A stretch of DNA of 64,000 nucleotides from Salvia splendens (GCF_004379255.2 NC_056036.1:40376076-40440075); one strand, 5' to 3'. Shown: positions 33,298 through 44,870, counted from the stretch's first letter. Notes: generated by a model from the letters alone, not told the origin. Translations and numbers: made by a program.

Positions 33298-33545
33298 CTC
33301 ACTCTGTCCCTGAAAAATTTTCACTTATTTCCATTTTTGTCCGTCCCTAAAATTTGTCAACTTTCATTTTTACTATTTTTGATAGTGGACATCACATTCC
33401 ACTAACTCATTCTCACTCACATTTTATTATAAAACTAATGTATAAAAATAGGATATACATTCCATTAACTTTTTCAACCCACTTTCAGTTACATTTTTTT
33501 AAAATTCGTGGCAAGTCAAATGGTGACAAATTATTAAGAAAGGAG
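33298..33545. mobile_element. Stowaway-like MITE, opposite orientation
   Basis: It begins CTCACTCTGTCCCTG and carries the complement of the family text (CACATTTTATTATAAAACTA, ATTCCACTAACT). The right end (GAAAGGAG) is degenerate. Confidence 0.6.
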
Positions 33546-33552
33546 TTATTAC

Positions 33553-33820
33553 TATGGGGATGTAATCAAATGCAAACTCTAAATATTATACAAACTCCAA
33601 ACTATAATCTGGACCATTAGAAAATGTCAACAAATGACAAAATAGTAGCAACAGAAAATGTCAACACAGTTTCAACGGTTGATGCTGTGTTGATATTGTG
33701 TTGACACTGTGTTGACATTTTCTCTTGCTACTATTTTGTCATCTATTGATATTTTTTAACGGTCCAGATTATTGCTTGGAGTTTGTACAATATATGAGTT
33801 TGCATTTTATCACTACCCTA
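33553..33820. mobile_element. Fold-back element with TAGGG tips
   Basis: The arms are inverted over about 115 bp: ATGCAAACTC ... ACAAACTCCAA ... AATCTGGACCATTA ... GACAAAATAGTAGCAA on the left and the same text reversed on the right. The tips read TATGGGGATGTAATCAAATG and, inverted, TAGGGTAGTGATAAAATG, matching the layout of the elements at 17.5-20.7 kb. The centre carries GTTGACA / TGTCAAC repeats. Confidence 0.75.
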
Positions 33821-34336
33821 GTACTATATATATCTATACATATATAAAAGGCGAGTTTTGGCTTTATTTTGAAATATTTATAAATTTTGTCTATATTTTA
33901 AAATATGTGTTAGTTATGGAATGAATTTGTGATACAATTATATAATTCATAATGATGTAACCGATTTTTCTCAATAATTATTGAAACCATTATCCATTAA
34001 TTAGAATAAGTGAAATTATTATAATATGAATGATTAACTGTAATAAAATACATATAGAGACTTGATGAAAAGGACGTTACAACACATTTTTAATAATATC
34101 TATCAATATATAAATGATGAGTTTTAGCCTTATTTTGAATATTTAAGAGTTTTGAGAATAAATTTAAATATTTATAAATAACTATCATGAATATTTATTT
34201 AGATTAAAATCAATAATGGGTGATTACAAATCTTAAATAGGATAATGAGCATTAAACAAATTTTGTAACCTCTATTGTCTTAATTTTATAATTTATGATT
34301 TTTAATTCCATGATCTCTCATGTTCCAATTTTGTGC

Positions 34337-34430
34337 CTATAAAAGGCGAAAGCATAGAGTTGTGGACAAATTACACACCAAAAAAAACACTCTTCATTCA
34401 CTCTCAAGCTCTCAACATTTTATTGTACAT
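34337..34430 (+). promoter_or_regulatory. Promoter- and leader-like segment inside the Helitron
   Basis: A TATA-type CTATAAAAGGCG at 34337-34348 is followed about 30 bp later by an A/C-rich leader (ACACACCAAAAAAAACACTC, then CACTCTCAAGCTCTCAAC), the look of a plant core promoter with 5' UTR. It may be captured gene DNA or an LTR piece. Confidence 0.35.
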
Positions 34431-34494
34431 TTTAGTAAAATTGTATTGCATGATTTTTGGAGTCCCATCAAGTTCATCGGTGTTTAGCGGGGTT

Positions 34495-34708
34495 GAGATG
34501 TTATATACGTTAGGAGGAAGTTGTTTCATCTCTAGCGGTAAAGGGTGCTGATACCGCGTCCATCCTGGAGGTCTCGAGTTCGAACCCTGGGTGGCGTAAT
34601 TTGTCTTTCCTCCTTGTTATAGGAGTTGATTTGTAATTTCCTCCTTCATATATATGATATAAATATATGAAGTTAATTTTTTTATAAAAAAAAAAAAAAA
34701 AAAAAAAA
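34495..34708 (+). mobile_element. tRNA-type SINE with poly(A) tail
   Basis: A pol III A-box-like TCTAGCGGTAAAGG (34531-34544) and B-box-like GAGTTCGAACCC (34576-34587) lie 32 bp apart, followed by a body ending in a 23-base poly(A) tract (34686-34708). The exact 5' end and target duplication were not resolved. Confidence 0.65.
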
Positions 34709-35289
34709 CTAATGATGTAATTTGTCTCGCGGAAAGAGGATTTTTCTCTATAAGACTTATAGTTCAGTTTATTTTATAATTTTCATTGTACTCTCCATTT
34801 CATTTATCATTGTTTTTTTACTTTGATTGCAATAATTAGAGTACCGGGTGTTATGGTTTGAGAATTTTATTCTAATATTTCTAACAATTCTTAGAGAGGG
34901 AAAAATTGTAGTAACATCCTTAACACGAAACATGCAGTTCCTGATTCTCGAATATATTTATTTTGTTAAAATTGCGATTCATTATGTTTAGTAGAGTGAT
35001 ATGAAGGATTGTTTTAAACATATTTTTCAAATGTGTGATATACTCTCTTCGCTCCCAAATAATTGTGTGTTGTCTTGATTCTATTTTAAATATGTTTACT
35101 TTTATGTCTTTAGGTGTGAAATGAATTGAGAGTATAGGTTTATTGAATTGTTATTACTATAGTAGTACATTTTACTATTTTTAAATCTTATATAGTTATA
35201 TTGTTTCTAATTTTAATTAATCAATTAACAATTCAAACTGTATAACGGGAAAAATATTTCGTCGTGCATCGCACGTGGGTTAACACTGG

Positions 35290-35545
35290 TTTTTATAAAC
35301 CGAGAGAGTAATAAAATAAAATAACTTGATTAAATGTAGAATCCATTTTGTCAAAAAAGGAAAATAGAATATTTAATGGAGTAGAGAGAGAATACTAGCA
35401 ATCTAGCATCAGCTATAAGTTTAAGTGTCTTTTCAATTAACCTGCGATTTGTTTTGTTAACCTTTTTATAACCACCATTAATTCCTTTCTCTAATCCCTC
35501 TCCACTATCATAAAACCACCACCACTCCTTTGTTGCTATTCCACT
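35290..35545. other. Upstream region of GT34 copy 2
   Basis: AT-rich leader region. TCAAATTATAAATGGTGTCGCC before the start resembles the start region of copy 1, but more distant upstream sequence does not match. Confidence 0.4.
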
Positions 35546-35555
35546 CAAATTATAA

Positions 35556-36821
35556 ATGGTGTCGCCGGACGCAATGCTCAAGCGGAGCAACACGGCGCTG
35601 CTCCTTTCCGCCGTGTTCCGTCTCGGTGGCAGCGCTGTTGTGGCGTTCATGTTCATCTGGACCATCTGGTCTTCCTTCAACCCCTTCATCCCCACTCCCT
35701 CCCAAACATCCCACACCAACCTCCGCCGCCACGACACCACGGAGCGCAACTTCTACGACGACCCGACCCTCAGCTACGCGCTCGGGTCGTCGCCTCCGAT
35801 GAAGGGGTGGGACGAAAAGAGGCAAGAGTGGCTGAAGCAGCACCCCTCCTTCGCAGCCGGAGCCCCGACCCGGATCATCATGGTGACCGGGTCGCAGCCG
35901 GGGCCGTGCAAGAGCCCAATCGGAGACCACCTCCTCCTGAAGCTGTTCAAGAACAAGGTGGACTACTGCCGCCGCCACGGCATCGACATATTCTACAACA
36001 ACGCCCTCCTCCACCCTCAAATGTTCTCCTTCTGGGCCAAGACTGCCGCCGTCCGAGCCGCCATGCTGGCCCACCCGGAGGCCGAGTGGATCTGGTGGGT
36101 CGACTCCGACGCCGCCTTCACAGACATGGACTTCCTCCCGCCCCTCCCCCGCTACCACCGCCACAACATGGTCGTCCACGGCTGGGCCCACCTACTCAGA
36201 GAGAAGCACACGTGGACTGGGATCAATGCAGGAGTATTCCTCCTGCGCAACTCCCAGTGGGCTCTGGACTTCTTAGAAGTGTGGGCCAGCATGGGCCCAC
36301 AGTCTCCAGACTATGCCAAATGGGGTCAAACCCTAAGCACAGTCTTCAAGGACAAGATATTCCCGGAGTCCGATGATCAATCCGGCCTCATCTACTTGTA
36401 CCTAAGGGAGAAGTGGGGTGAAAAAATCTACGTGGAGGATGAGTACTATTTCGAAGGGTATTGGCTTGAAATCGTCCCAACTATCGAGAATATAACAGCG
36501 AGGTATACGGAGATTGAGAGGAATGTGGGGGCGCTGAGACGGAGGCACGCGGAGAAGGTGAGCGAGGGGTATGCTAGGGTGTGGGAGGAGCAGCTTAAGG
36601 GGAAGGAGGGCTTGCGGAGGCCGTTCGTCACGCATTTCACCGGATGTCAGCCTTGCACTGGCAACCACAACCAAATGTATTCAGGTGATAGCTGCTCTAA
36701 TGCCATGATAAAAGCGCTTGCCTTTGCAGATAATCAAGTGCTTAGGAATTATGGGTTCATGCACCCGGATCTACACGATCCCTCCATCGTCATTCCACTT
36801 CCCTTTGATTATCCTGCTTGA
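35556..36821 (+). CDS. GT34 glycosyltransferase, tandem copy 2
   Basis: Intronless, 421 residues, in the same family as the gene at 22572 and nearly collinear with it throughout. Signal anchor at about 21-42 (FRLGGSAVVAFMFIWTIWSS), DxD motif Asp183-Ser-Asp185, conserved TGSQPGPC, NNALLHPQMF, GINAGVFLLRNSQW and TGCQPC. It differs from copy 1 mainly in the N-terminal tail, in the stem (FIPTPSQTSHTNLRRHD) and in the segment before the C-terminus. All hallmarks are intact, so it is probably active. Role as for copy 1: transfer of a hexose or pentose to a Golgi-made hemicellulose. Confidence 0.9.
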   Translation: MVSPDAMLKRSNTALLLSAVFRLGGSAVVAFMFIWTIWSSFNPFIPTPSQTSHTNLRRHDTTERNFYDDPTLSYALGSSPPMKGWDEKRQEWLKQHPSFAAGAPTRIIMVTGSQPGPCKSPIGDHLLLKLFKNKVDYCRRHGIDIFYNNALLHPQMFSFWAKTAAVRAAMLAHPEAEWIWWVDSDAAFTDMDFLPPLPRYHRHNMVVHGWAHLLREKHTWTGINAGVFLLRNSQWALDFLEVWASMGPQSPDYAKWGQTLSTVFKDKIFPESDDQSGLIYLYLREKWGEKIYVEDEYYFEGYWLEIVPTIENITARYTEIERNVGALRRRHAEKVSEGYARVWEEQLKGKEGLRRPFVTHFTGCQPCTGNHNQMYSGDSCSNAMIKALAFADNQVLRNYGFMHPDLHDPSIVIPLPFDYPA

Positions 36822-36894
36822 TCACATGCCTTTTTCCATACACATTTTTTTTTCCACTTGATGTTATGAGTAAATTGTAGCTCTAAATAGTATA

Positions 36895-37151
36895 CACTCT
36901 TCCCGTCCACAAAAGATACCCTTATCTTTATATTGCGGTCTGTCCATCAAAATTAGTTTCATACCAATATGAAAAGTTTCTCTTATTACTCTACTTTATT
37001 CACTTTTTCGATTTATCTCTCTTACTTTATCCACTGTTTCTCTTTCTCTCTTATTTTACTCACTTTACGTTTTTCATTCTCATATTTTAACAATTTCGCA
37101 TTGAAATTGATATCGACTACGAATGTGACCATTATTGGTGCACGGATGGAG
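36895..37151. mobile_element. Stowaway-like MITE
   Basis: Ends CACTCTTCCCGTCCAC and TGCACGGATGGAG are inverted, followed by TA. The interior is C/T-rich (repeated CTCTTACTTTATCCAC-type text). It lies about 75 bp past the GT34 stop codon and may be in the transcript. Confidence 0.6.
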
Positions 37152-37159
37152 TACTAATT

Positions 37160-40040
37160 AAATCAACCCAACTGATTTCATCTGCATATTTTGGGTTAAT
37201 ATGAATGCAATAGTCATGTTCATATGATTGATTGGTGTGGAGCAATAAATAGAGGAGATTGGCATATATTATTATTAAAAATTATTTAAACTATGTCGTT
37301 CATTTTTATTAGGATACAGACATACAGTCATGTGATATGGTTGTGGAGGCATCTCATCTGTTTGATTAAATCTATGTTTGGTAAATGTGGACCACGCCAC
37401 GGGTTACACTTGTCCATACCAATACCATACATGTATACCCCAACTCGTGCAATAAGCTTCACGGCATCTATTGATGGTATTTTGTTTTGTGTTTTACAAC
37501 AAACTGTGACCTTTTCTTTATGCTAAAATAAAGATATTTTCTGGTAGTGGGCATTTGAATAAGTCATGACTAGTAGACACGAAAACTATATGCAATGTAT
37601 TGTTTTTTCGATCATGTAAAGCACGTGAATTAATGTTTGATATGGCTTTATATATGTGGTTTACTTCTACTCTTCCACTTACTTTCTACTATCTGTCTGT
37701 CACCTTTTTAGTATGCATGCCAAATTAAAGCTGAAATTATTGGCAACATATATTGTAAGATTTCTTCTTGATCTTTTAGACTAGTTGATCATATTGACAT
37801 GGATATAAATAATGTAAAATGGTTGATATATTATTTAAAAAATTAAAATTAATTACAATACTTGAGTGTGTGAGCATTGGCTTTCTTCTCGTTATAAGGA
37901 ACATACTTAATCGTTAATAAAGCACAATTCAGTTGATAAAATAAATATAAATAATTATGCTTCAGACAATAAATTAAGTTGGATAATTTGTGACCAGAGA
38001 GAAGTGACCCACTTTATTATTTTTTTATATTAGTTAATGGAGACAATGGTAGGATTTTTTAAATTATTGGACAAAATAAGAGTAAATAAATAGTTTCCTG
38101 AAACAGAAAATTGAGAAGCATGCATTGGACAAATCTAATATAAAGTCAATTAAATAAAATTACATATTGCACTAAAGATGATGGGTCCCGATTCATTATA
38201 TACTATCATCTTCGGTTTAGAGAAAAAGTGGCAATTAGAAAAAACAGAAGGGGAAAAGCCAAAGTGAAAATACTATCATCCCTTCGGTTTTTATGATAGA
38301 CCATCAATTTTTTAATAGTACAAAAAAATTGTAGATATATCTAATCAATAATGATTGTAGTAAATTAGAAAAACGGACGTGAGTGAATATTTATATAATC
38401 ATGATTAATTAAATATTAGTATTAAATAATAATATATCTGAATCACTACATTTTTATTCCTCTTGATTCTCTTTTATGTTCCTAGTCATAGGGGTCTTGA
38501 CACGTATTCGTTTATGGGCTTATATTTTCATGTTATTATTTTATTGTCGAAAAAAATTTACTTTTGAACTTGTCTTACACACGAAATGAGTCCTGATATT
38601 TTTGCTTGTGGGATTATATAAGTCGTGAATTTTGAGTATCAAAAAAAGGGAACGGCAAAGTTAAAGCAGATGCCCAAGGGCTCTATGATTATATCAAATA
38701 GGTTCCACTTTATTTTCCACTATAACTGCCACTTTACCTTATTCAATTTAATAACATGCACAAATTAAATGCCTCTATCTACCTTTTATATAAATTGAGA
38801 TTTTTTTACTCCGTATTTATTATTCTCTCGCTAAATTATAATTTTGTCTATCATAAAAGATTACTTTAGCTTTTATCTGATTCGGATTCTCCAATAAAAA
38901 AACACTCAATAATAATAAAAAAATAATGATATCAATCCAACAATAAAACAAACCTTAATTAAATCGTGCCGAAATCTATTACCTAAATTGGCGGTGACAC
39001 GTCCATCTAAAAATCTAATGTATACCCGAAATTTAGGATGTCAATATCAAAATCAAATCAATAAAAAGCATGATAACTTACAATTACGCTGTCTTGTAAT
39101 AATGTAATCGATTACTAGTATAAATTTGAAATTTGGTGAATAACTGAACATTAATCGATTTTATTGAATTCTTTTTTTTGCAAACACAACAACATGTTTT
39201 GCATAAGTTGGCCGGCCACTGAGAGAAAAGCTTAATTAAACGAACAAATTAGAATTCATAAAATCCTTTTTGAAGCTCAAAGTGGAGAGATATTATTGTT
39301 AAAGGACAGCCAATTTATCAGTTCTTTACACGCTTTAAAACAAAACAAAAAAAATCTTTTAATTACTTTCACAAGAATGACAAAGTAGAGCTAAACTGAA
39401 TACAGAAGCATAGTACCATACTATATTAATTAGATCCATTTATGCATGCTACTATAAATAATAAGAGATCATTATACGTGCTTATAGTAACTATCACTCT
39501 TATTTATAATTATTTGTAAATAGTTGTAATTTCATTTATAAAAATTGTCATTTTTCTATGAGCACATGATGATGATGGATGGATTAATTAAGGTACTACT
39601 ACCATCATACAAGGTGAAAAATGCTAAAATCGTACACAAGTGAGATCACTACCACTAATATATTCTCTTATTTGGAGAGAATAGTGTGTGAATGAACCAG
39701 TTATCTGAGTTTGGAGGAGTGACTATTTGCATTGATTAGCATCCGATAAAAAGGAAATTAAAGCAAAAGCATGCCATCAATTAAGGGAAAAGAAAAGAAA
39801 ATCCAAGCAAAGAGTCCATTCCATTTATTTTGTGCTCGGTCAAATTTAACTTTTCCATTTTTTCCATTTTGAATGCAACACTATGCCCATATATTCAAGA
39901 CAATTTTCAATTTGAAATTGTGGACATTTTCTATGTAAAGGTATCACGCGCAATTAATGCTTGATATTGACCCGACTAAATATAAAATCGAACTAAATTA
40001 GATTTTGAATATTTTATATGGATTCTAGTACTTTATGGAT
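37160..40040. other. Gene-free AT-rich stretch of 2.9 kb
   Basis: No frame with coding character, no tRNA and no clear terminal repeats were found on either strand. The ORF at 37293-37526 has no recognisable domain. Confidence 0.5.
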
Positions 40041-40045
40041 TGATA

Positions 40046-40767
40046 TAGGGACGTCAATGCACCCCGCAACCTATGGGTTGACCTGAATAGCCCGCAAAAT
40101 TTATAGGGTTAGGGTTAAAAATTTCTAGCCCGATAAAATTAAAAGCCGATTAGCAAGCACCCGATTAACCCGCAATCCGTTAGGGTCAGACCAGAAAACC
40201 CGATAAAATTTATATTGTTCTATTTGTTTGACTCCTAATTGGACACTTTCATTGATTATTTTTATAATATAGATAACTAAAAAAATAACTTTCGATTTTA
40301 TATTAAATATATAAATTATATATTAAATTTTTATTAATATAATAATAAATAAATAAATTAGAAACTTCTAATTCATTAAAAAAGTATTTAAATTTCTAAA
40401 TCACGTTTTAAAACATGCTTTAAAATATTTAAATTTATGTTTTATTTTACACAAATCTCACATATTAGTATTTGATCATGTCTGTGTTTGAGTTTAGGTA
40501 TATATCTCAAATTTATCATAATTAAATATTTTATTTTTTATAAATATAACTAATTTTTGTCATAATTTATTGGATTGATCGCATATTAATTTTATCGGTA
40601 GCAACCCGATTAGCCCGCTGGGTTAGCCAGAAACTCGAGCTTTTAGGGTTATGGTTGAACTTTTATAACCCGAAAAAATCACAACCCGATTAGCCCGCAC
40701 CCGATTGACCCGCAACCCGAGTAGGGTTGGCCCGAAACTCGGTGGGCCGGCCCGATTGATATCCCTA
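40046..40767. mobile_element. hAT-like MITE
   Basis: Ends TAGGGACGTCAATG and (inverted) TAGGGATATCAATC are flanked by GATTGATA and GATTGATG, an 8-bp duplication with one mismatch. The subterminal parts carry repeated AACCCGATTAGCCCGC-type units; the centre is AT-rich. Confidence 0.7.
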
Positions 40768-40875
40768 GATTGATGTAGAAAATATACTTATCAATGTGTG
40801 TGTGAGTTGTTAAATGAGCATAACATATGAATAATTATCGAATAATTATTTTCCCAATTGATCTTTTGGTTATTA

Positions 40876-43290
40876 GATCATCTCCAACGGTACTGCAGAA
40901 CCTAAAATACAGTAGGAAATTACCTCCACCGGTATTGCAAAACTAATCCCATTATAGATTTTTGAAGAAAAATACATATCTTTAGGTTTGCACTAAAAAT
41001 ATAAAAAAACTTTTCAGATTTTGTTTTATTACATTAAGTCTGAATCATTTTATATTTATCAAAATTGGAAAAGGGAAGAAAGAGGGGAAGGAAGAAAAGT
41101 AAAAATACACAGAGATAAAAACTTACCGGCAGCGTTTCTGTCACGACCGCACTTTCTAAGGATAGAAAGCCCGGTTGATCGCGACTAGGGGAGGATGAAA
41201 GAAGCGGGGAAGAAAGGGGAAAATTGTGGCGCAACTGAAACTTGAACTGAAATAACTCGAATTTATCTATATCAGAGTGATTGATACAAAGATTGTAAAC
41301 TCGACTTTTACTTTGCAGCGGAAGAGTCAAGAGTAGATGACATCATGTATGGAGACACGACGAATCCAAGTACTATTCTATCGAAGGATCTTCATCGTCT
41401 ATGCTCAACACCGTCCGCCATCATCACTGCTCAACCTGCACATTTTTAAAACATATGCAGGGCTGAGTACTTGGTGTACTCAGTGGACACGTGCCGAAAT
41501 ATATTTTACTGAAAAACTAGTTTTGTCAAGCCACTCTTTGAGTGAACTCAGGGTTTTAGGAAAAGACCGAGAACACTAAAACATTTTCCTTTTTCTTTTC
41601 CTTTTTCAAAAGCGATCTTTCGATCTATTTTTTTGGAACATATGCCATATCTGACTAACTCCTACCCCTCTCCTTATTTATGCGCTTTGCGAGAAGTATG
41701 AACAAGTGTGGAGGTGTTGTGCTATCTTGGTGCTTTACTGCAGAAAGCTAATTGTTTTGGTATTTGTTCACTATGAAGGGGTTTTACAAGTTGTTTGCTA
41801 CTGTTGTGAGGTTCCTAAAGCCATGATTCTATGTTCTTGAGCCTAGCATGATGTTCGAAATAAAGCAGCGGGTGTGCTAGTGTTTACCTCATTCTCGGTG
41901 ACTCATTCGAACGCCGGACTGCCCTCTCGGTCTTCACCACTCCTTCCTCCCTTGCTGCACTTCTTGTGTATTGTGAATATAGAGAGGTGTGAGGAAGAAG
42001 ATGGTGGTGGGGCTGGTATTTATAGCCAAAACTCCTTGGCATTTTGTGTGTTAAAGATTCTCTCTTCTTTTTGATTTTGGGCTTAAAGCTTCACTACTAT
42101 ATTGGTGTAAGGCATTGTAGAGCTCCAATTTCTATTTTGAGCTAACAACTAACCTCTCTTTTTGAGCTCCATAATTATGTTGATTATACTAAATTGGTGT
42201 AAGTTGAAAAGGGACAAAATGTGGCTATCCTCACAGCTGGAAACCGCAGCCTTGGCTGCCTATTTCTCCCCTTCCTTAAATGAGCTTGTGTCTCTTTTCT
42301 CCCTTCTTATGTGACAAAAATTTTGATACCCTTTTGGTGTAATATTGTAGGTACACTAGCTGCCTCCTTGGAGCTTTATGGAAGCAAGAATCGAGAGGGA
42401 GGAGGAAGGAGAAAGGGAAAGGGTTCCCTTCTTGTAGCTACTTGGTTCCCATACTAATTTAGCCAACTCCTAGTCTTGCTTAATAGAGTTGGTAGGATGA
42501 AAAGTGTCATATAGGTGTGAGTGTTGTCTCTTTCACTTATGTAATTATGTACTAATAGCATCTCCATTATCCATGTAATTGTATTTCCAAATTGTACTCT
42601 TAATAAAAGCATATCTCTTACTTTTATACTTGAATGCATTTCCTTGCAACTTTATTTCCAAGTGTTTCTTCGTCCAAAATTTTTTTATACTCTAAAAATC
42701 CGTGCACGAAAACTCGGGGTGTTACAGTTTCAATGGCGTGGAGAAGAAGACATGTATTCTTCTAATTTTGGTTGGTAATTAATTAGCGGGTTGGCCCATA
42801 GTATAATACACATTTTATTGATTAGTTAAAAAATACACACGTTTTTTTTCTAAATTAACAAATATAAATATTAATTAGTTATGCCTATTAATATTGATTA
42901 GTTATGCTTTAGTAAATGACTACATAATTTGATAGCTTTTAAATTTATGTGTACCTTTGGGTTAACTTTTGTAGTACTTTTCTTGTATTTAAATTTCTAA
43001 AATATGCATTTTTTTGGTTTAATATATAGTAATAGATTTCATATATTGTTATATTAATTAATAAATCTTATCATATTATTTAATTTAATTTAAGCTTTTG
43101 ACAAGTGTCTTGATGTTAGTGTGTAATTTAGATAAAATATATAGGTATGATTGAAAAGTATAAAAAGTAAATGAGTATGGAATATTCTTTTGGATTTGAG
43201 TTTAGCGTAAATGGTTGGAGTAAAATCAATATTTAGTGTAGCATTTACACTAAAATAGGTTTGAGTATATTGTAATGGTTGGAGATTCTC
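40876..43290. mobile_element. TIR element (Harbinger-type TTA duplication) interrupted by a solo LTR
   Basis: The ends GATCATCTCCAACGGTAC and (inverted) GAGAATCTCCAACCATTAC are similar and flanked by TTA (40873-40875 and 43291-43293). The inner halves read as one AT-rich unit when the LTR at 41139-42726 is removed. No transposase was recognised. Confidence 0.5.
41139..42726. mobile_element. Solo LTR, probably Ty3/gypsy type
   Basis: It starts TGTCACGACCGCACTTTC, ends GGGGTGTTACA, and is flanked by exact GTTTC repeats (41134-41138 and 42727-42731). Length 1,588 bp, with no internal gag-pol. Inside is GGGCTGAGTACTTGGTGTAC (41461-41480), a phrase I associate with plant gypsy LTRs. LTR-LTR recombination is the expected origin. 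Confidence 0.8.
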
Positions 43291-43293
43291 TTA

Positions 43294-44300
43294 GTTTACC
43301 AAAAAAGATTAACTAGAAAAAAAACACAGTTGTTAAAATAACGAAACATCTCAAGGCCCTTCCAAGGTCGAAAACTTGACCCTATTCTAACGAAAAATCT
43401 ATCCTACTAATTTGGTGTTGCAATTGAAATTGGACTAGAGTTGATATTTGAATAGAATGAAGTGCACAGATTTCAAATTAAATAATGTTAATGATCTGGA
43501 TTCTTATCTTAATCTGTATACTGTATACAGTGGAATTGAAAAATCCCATTCACAACCTAAAATTTTGCCATTCAAGTCTGAGCAAACGAGTTCTCCTTGG
43601 GCTTGAATGAGTTCCTAAGCCCATTGAGAGTTTGGGCCTCAATGAATACGGAGTATTTGATTGTACTGATATTTTCTAATAATAATCAACATCATATTTA
43701 ATGAGAGTGAATGGAAGAGAGAGAATTCAAAAAATACATCTACACAATAGTTGTATTAGTAACAAAAATCATAGAGAAGATAGTTTGCTCTACATGGTGT
43801 TCGCATTTTTAATTGCATGTTTCGAGGAAGAAGAGAAATGAGAATTAAAAGGGAGATTTGCAAATGTGAGGGAAGTAGTATTTCATTTCTAGTAAATTGT
43901 AGGGAGAATGAAATGAAAATTGTGGTGAGAGTTAATATCACATCACTATGTTACTTTCTTAATTCACCACTTTACTACACATGCAACAAAACATCACCAT
44001 TACTACACAAAAAAAACAACATTAGTTCAAAACATATTCATATGTATTGTCCAACCAGATTTCAAATGAGTAATTGAATCATCCCAATGTATTTCCCAAG
44101 TAGATCATTTGAAAATCAAATCGTGTCAAGACTTCGATATGTGGCTGAATATTTAGAAAAGAAAATAGATACATCAAAGAGGAATCATATTATTGTGATT
44201 TAAATTGTTGTAATACATCACAAAAGGTTATGAGGGAAGAAAGATGCGACACAAAAAATCAGAAAACCTAAATCAATTAAGTCAAGATTTTAAAAGAAAT
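43294..44300. other. Gene-free stretch
   Basis: AT-rich; short frames only. Nothing recognised. Confidence 0.45.
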
Positions 44301-44316
44301 AAATCTAAGTCTACTT

Positions 44317-44389
44317 GCTCTCGTTGAGAGTCGAACTCAAGACCTCCCGCTTACTAAACGGGTGGTCTAACCAACTGAGCTACGAGAGC
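44317..44389 (-). tRNA. tRNA-Thr (anticodon AGU) with a D-stem mismatch
   Basis: Identical to the tRNA at 26311 except one base (plus-strand G at 44365, C at 26359). The change puts C opposite C in the D stem (position 11 against 24). Acceptor, anticodon and T arms are intact, and a TTTT follows. It may still be transcribed, but folding or modification could be impaired. Confidence 0.85.
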
Positions 44390-44475
44390 TTATTGAAGTT
44401 TTCCGTTTGCGCTTTACTATTCCTAATTTTAAATACATAAACTATTCAGAATCATCCAATTCTCATTTCGAGGAA

Positions 44476-44870
44476 CTAGTGTCAGCATTCGTGCTATACA
44501 CGGGACATAAGATTTTTAAATTATGTGTAAATAAAGATAAAAGAGAATGAGTTAGTTAGAATAAAAGATTAGTAGTAAAAATAAATACATAATAGAAAGA
44601 GAAAGAAAATAAAACATGTGCAAATAAAGATAAAAAAAAAGTAACAACTGAATAAATTGAACAAAATAAACAGCTCAACAAAATATGATATACAAAATAC
44701 CAATAGTTCATAAGTTATGGAAAACCTCTTTATAAACAACATTAAAAGTCGAATCACCCCTATTATCATCATCCTCATGTTTACAAACCAAAATCTCCAG
44801 ACCTGCACAACTTGTAACTTTAGATATAGCAACATACAATTGTCCATAACTGAAGACTGGTTTTCGTAAG
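44476..44870 (-). mobile_element. Helitron 3' part with helicase remnant
   Basis: On the minus strand the sequence runs from helicase code to a hairpin (CCCGTG-tatag-CACG) and ends CACTAG before T at 44476, a Helitron 3' end. The 5' part is not recognisable. Confidence 0.7.
44708..44866 (-). pseudogene. C-terminal fragment of a PIF1-like Helitron helicase
   Basis: The frame reads KPVFSYGQLYVAISKVTS, then CAGLEILVCKHEDDDN and NVVYKEVFHNL before a TGA at 44708-44710. GQLYVAxSRVTS is the conserved motif VI region of PIF1-type helicases at the end of Helitron RepHel proteins. Only about 50 residues remain, so it is non-functional. A longer frame in this place (44569-44847) is a shadow. Confidence 0.75.

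Larger units (their letters stand above)
33833..35289 (+). mobile_element. Non-autonomous Helitron
   Basis: The 5' tip is TCTATACATATATAAAAGGC after AT-rich DNA; the 3' end is a CGTGC-atc-GCACG hairpin (35263-35275) followed by CACTGG and T, a CTRR terminus. A second 5'-like tip (ATCTATCAATATATAAATGA) is at about 34087, so two elements may be superimposed. It contains promoter-like DNA and a SINE. No Rep/helicase is encoded. Confidence 0.6.

Noticed and set aside
34333..34551. 72-residue ORF in the Helitron
   Set aside because: It runs from the leader-like segment into the SINE and has no domain.
44569..44847. 92-residue minus-strand ORF
   Set aside because: Out of frame with the helicase fragment that shares this DNA and is recognisable.
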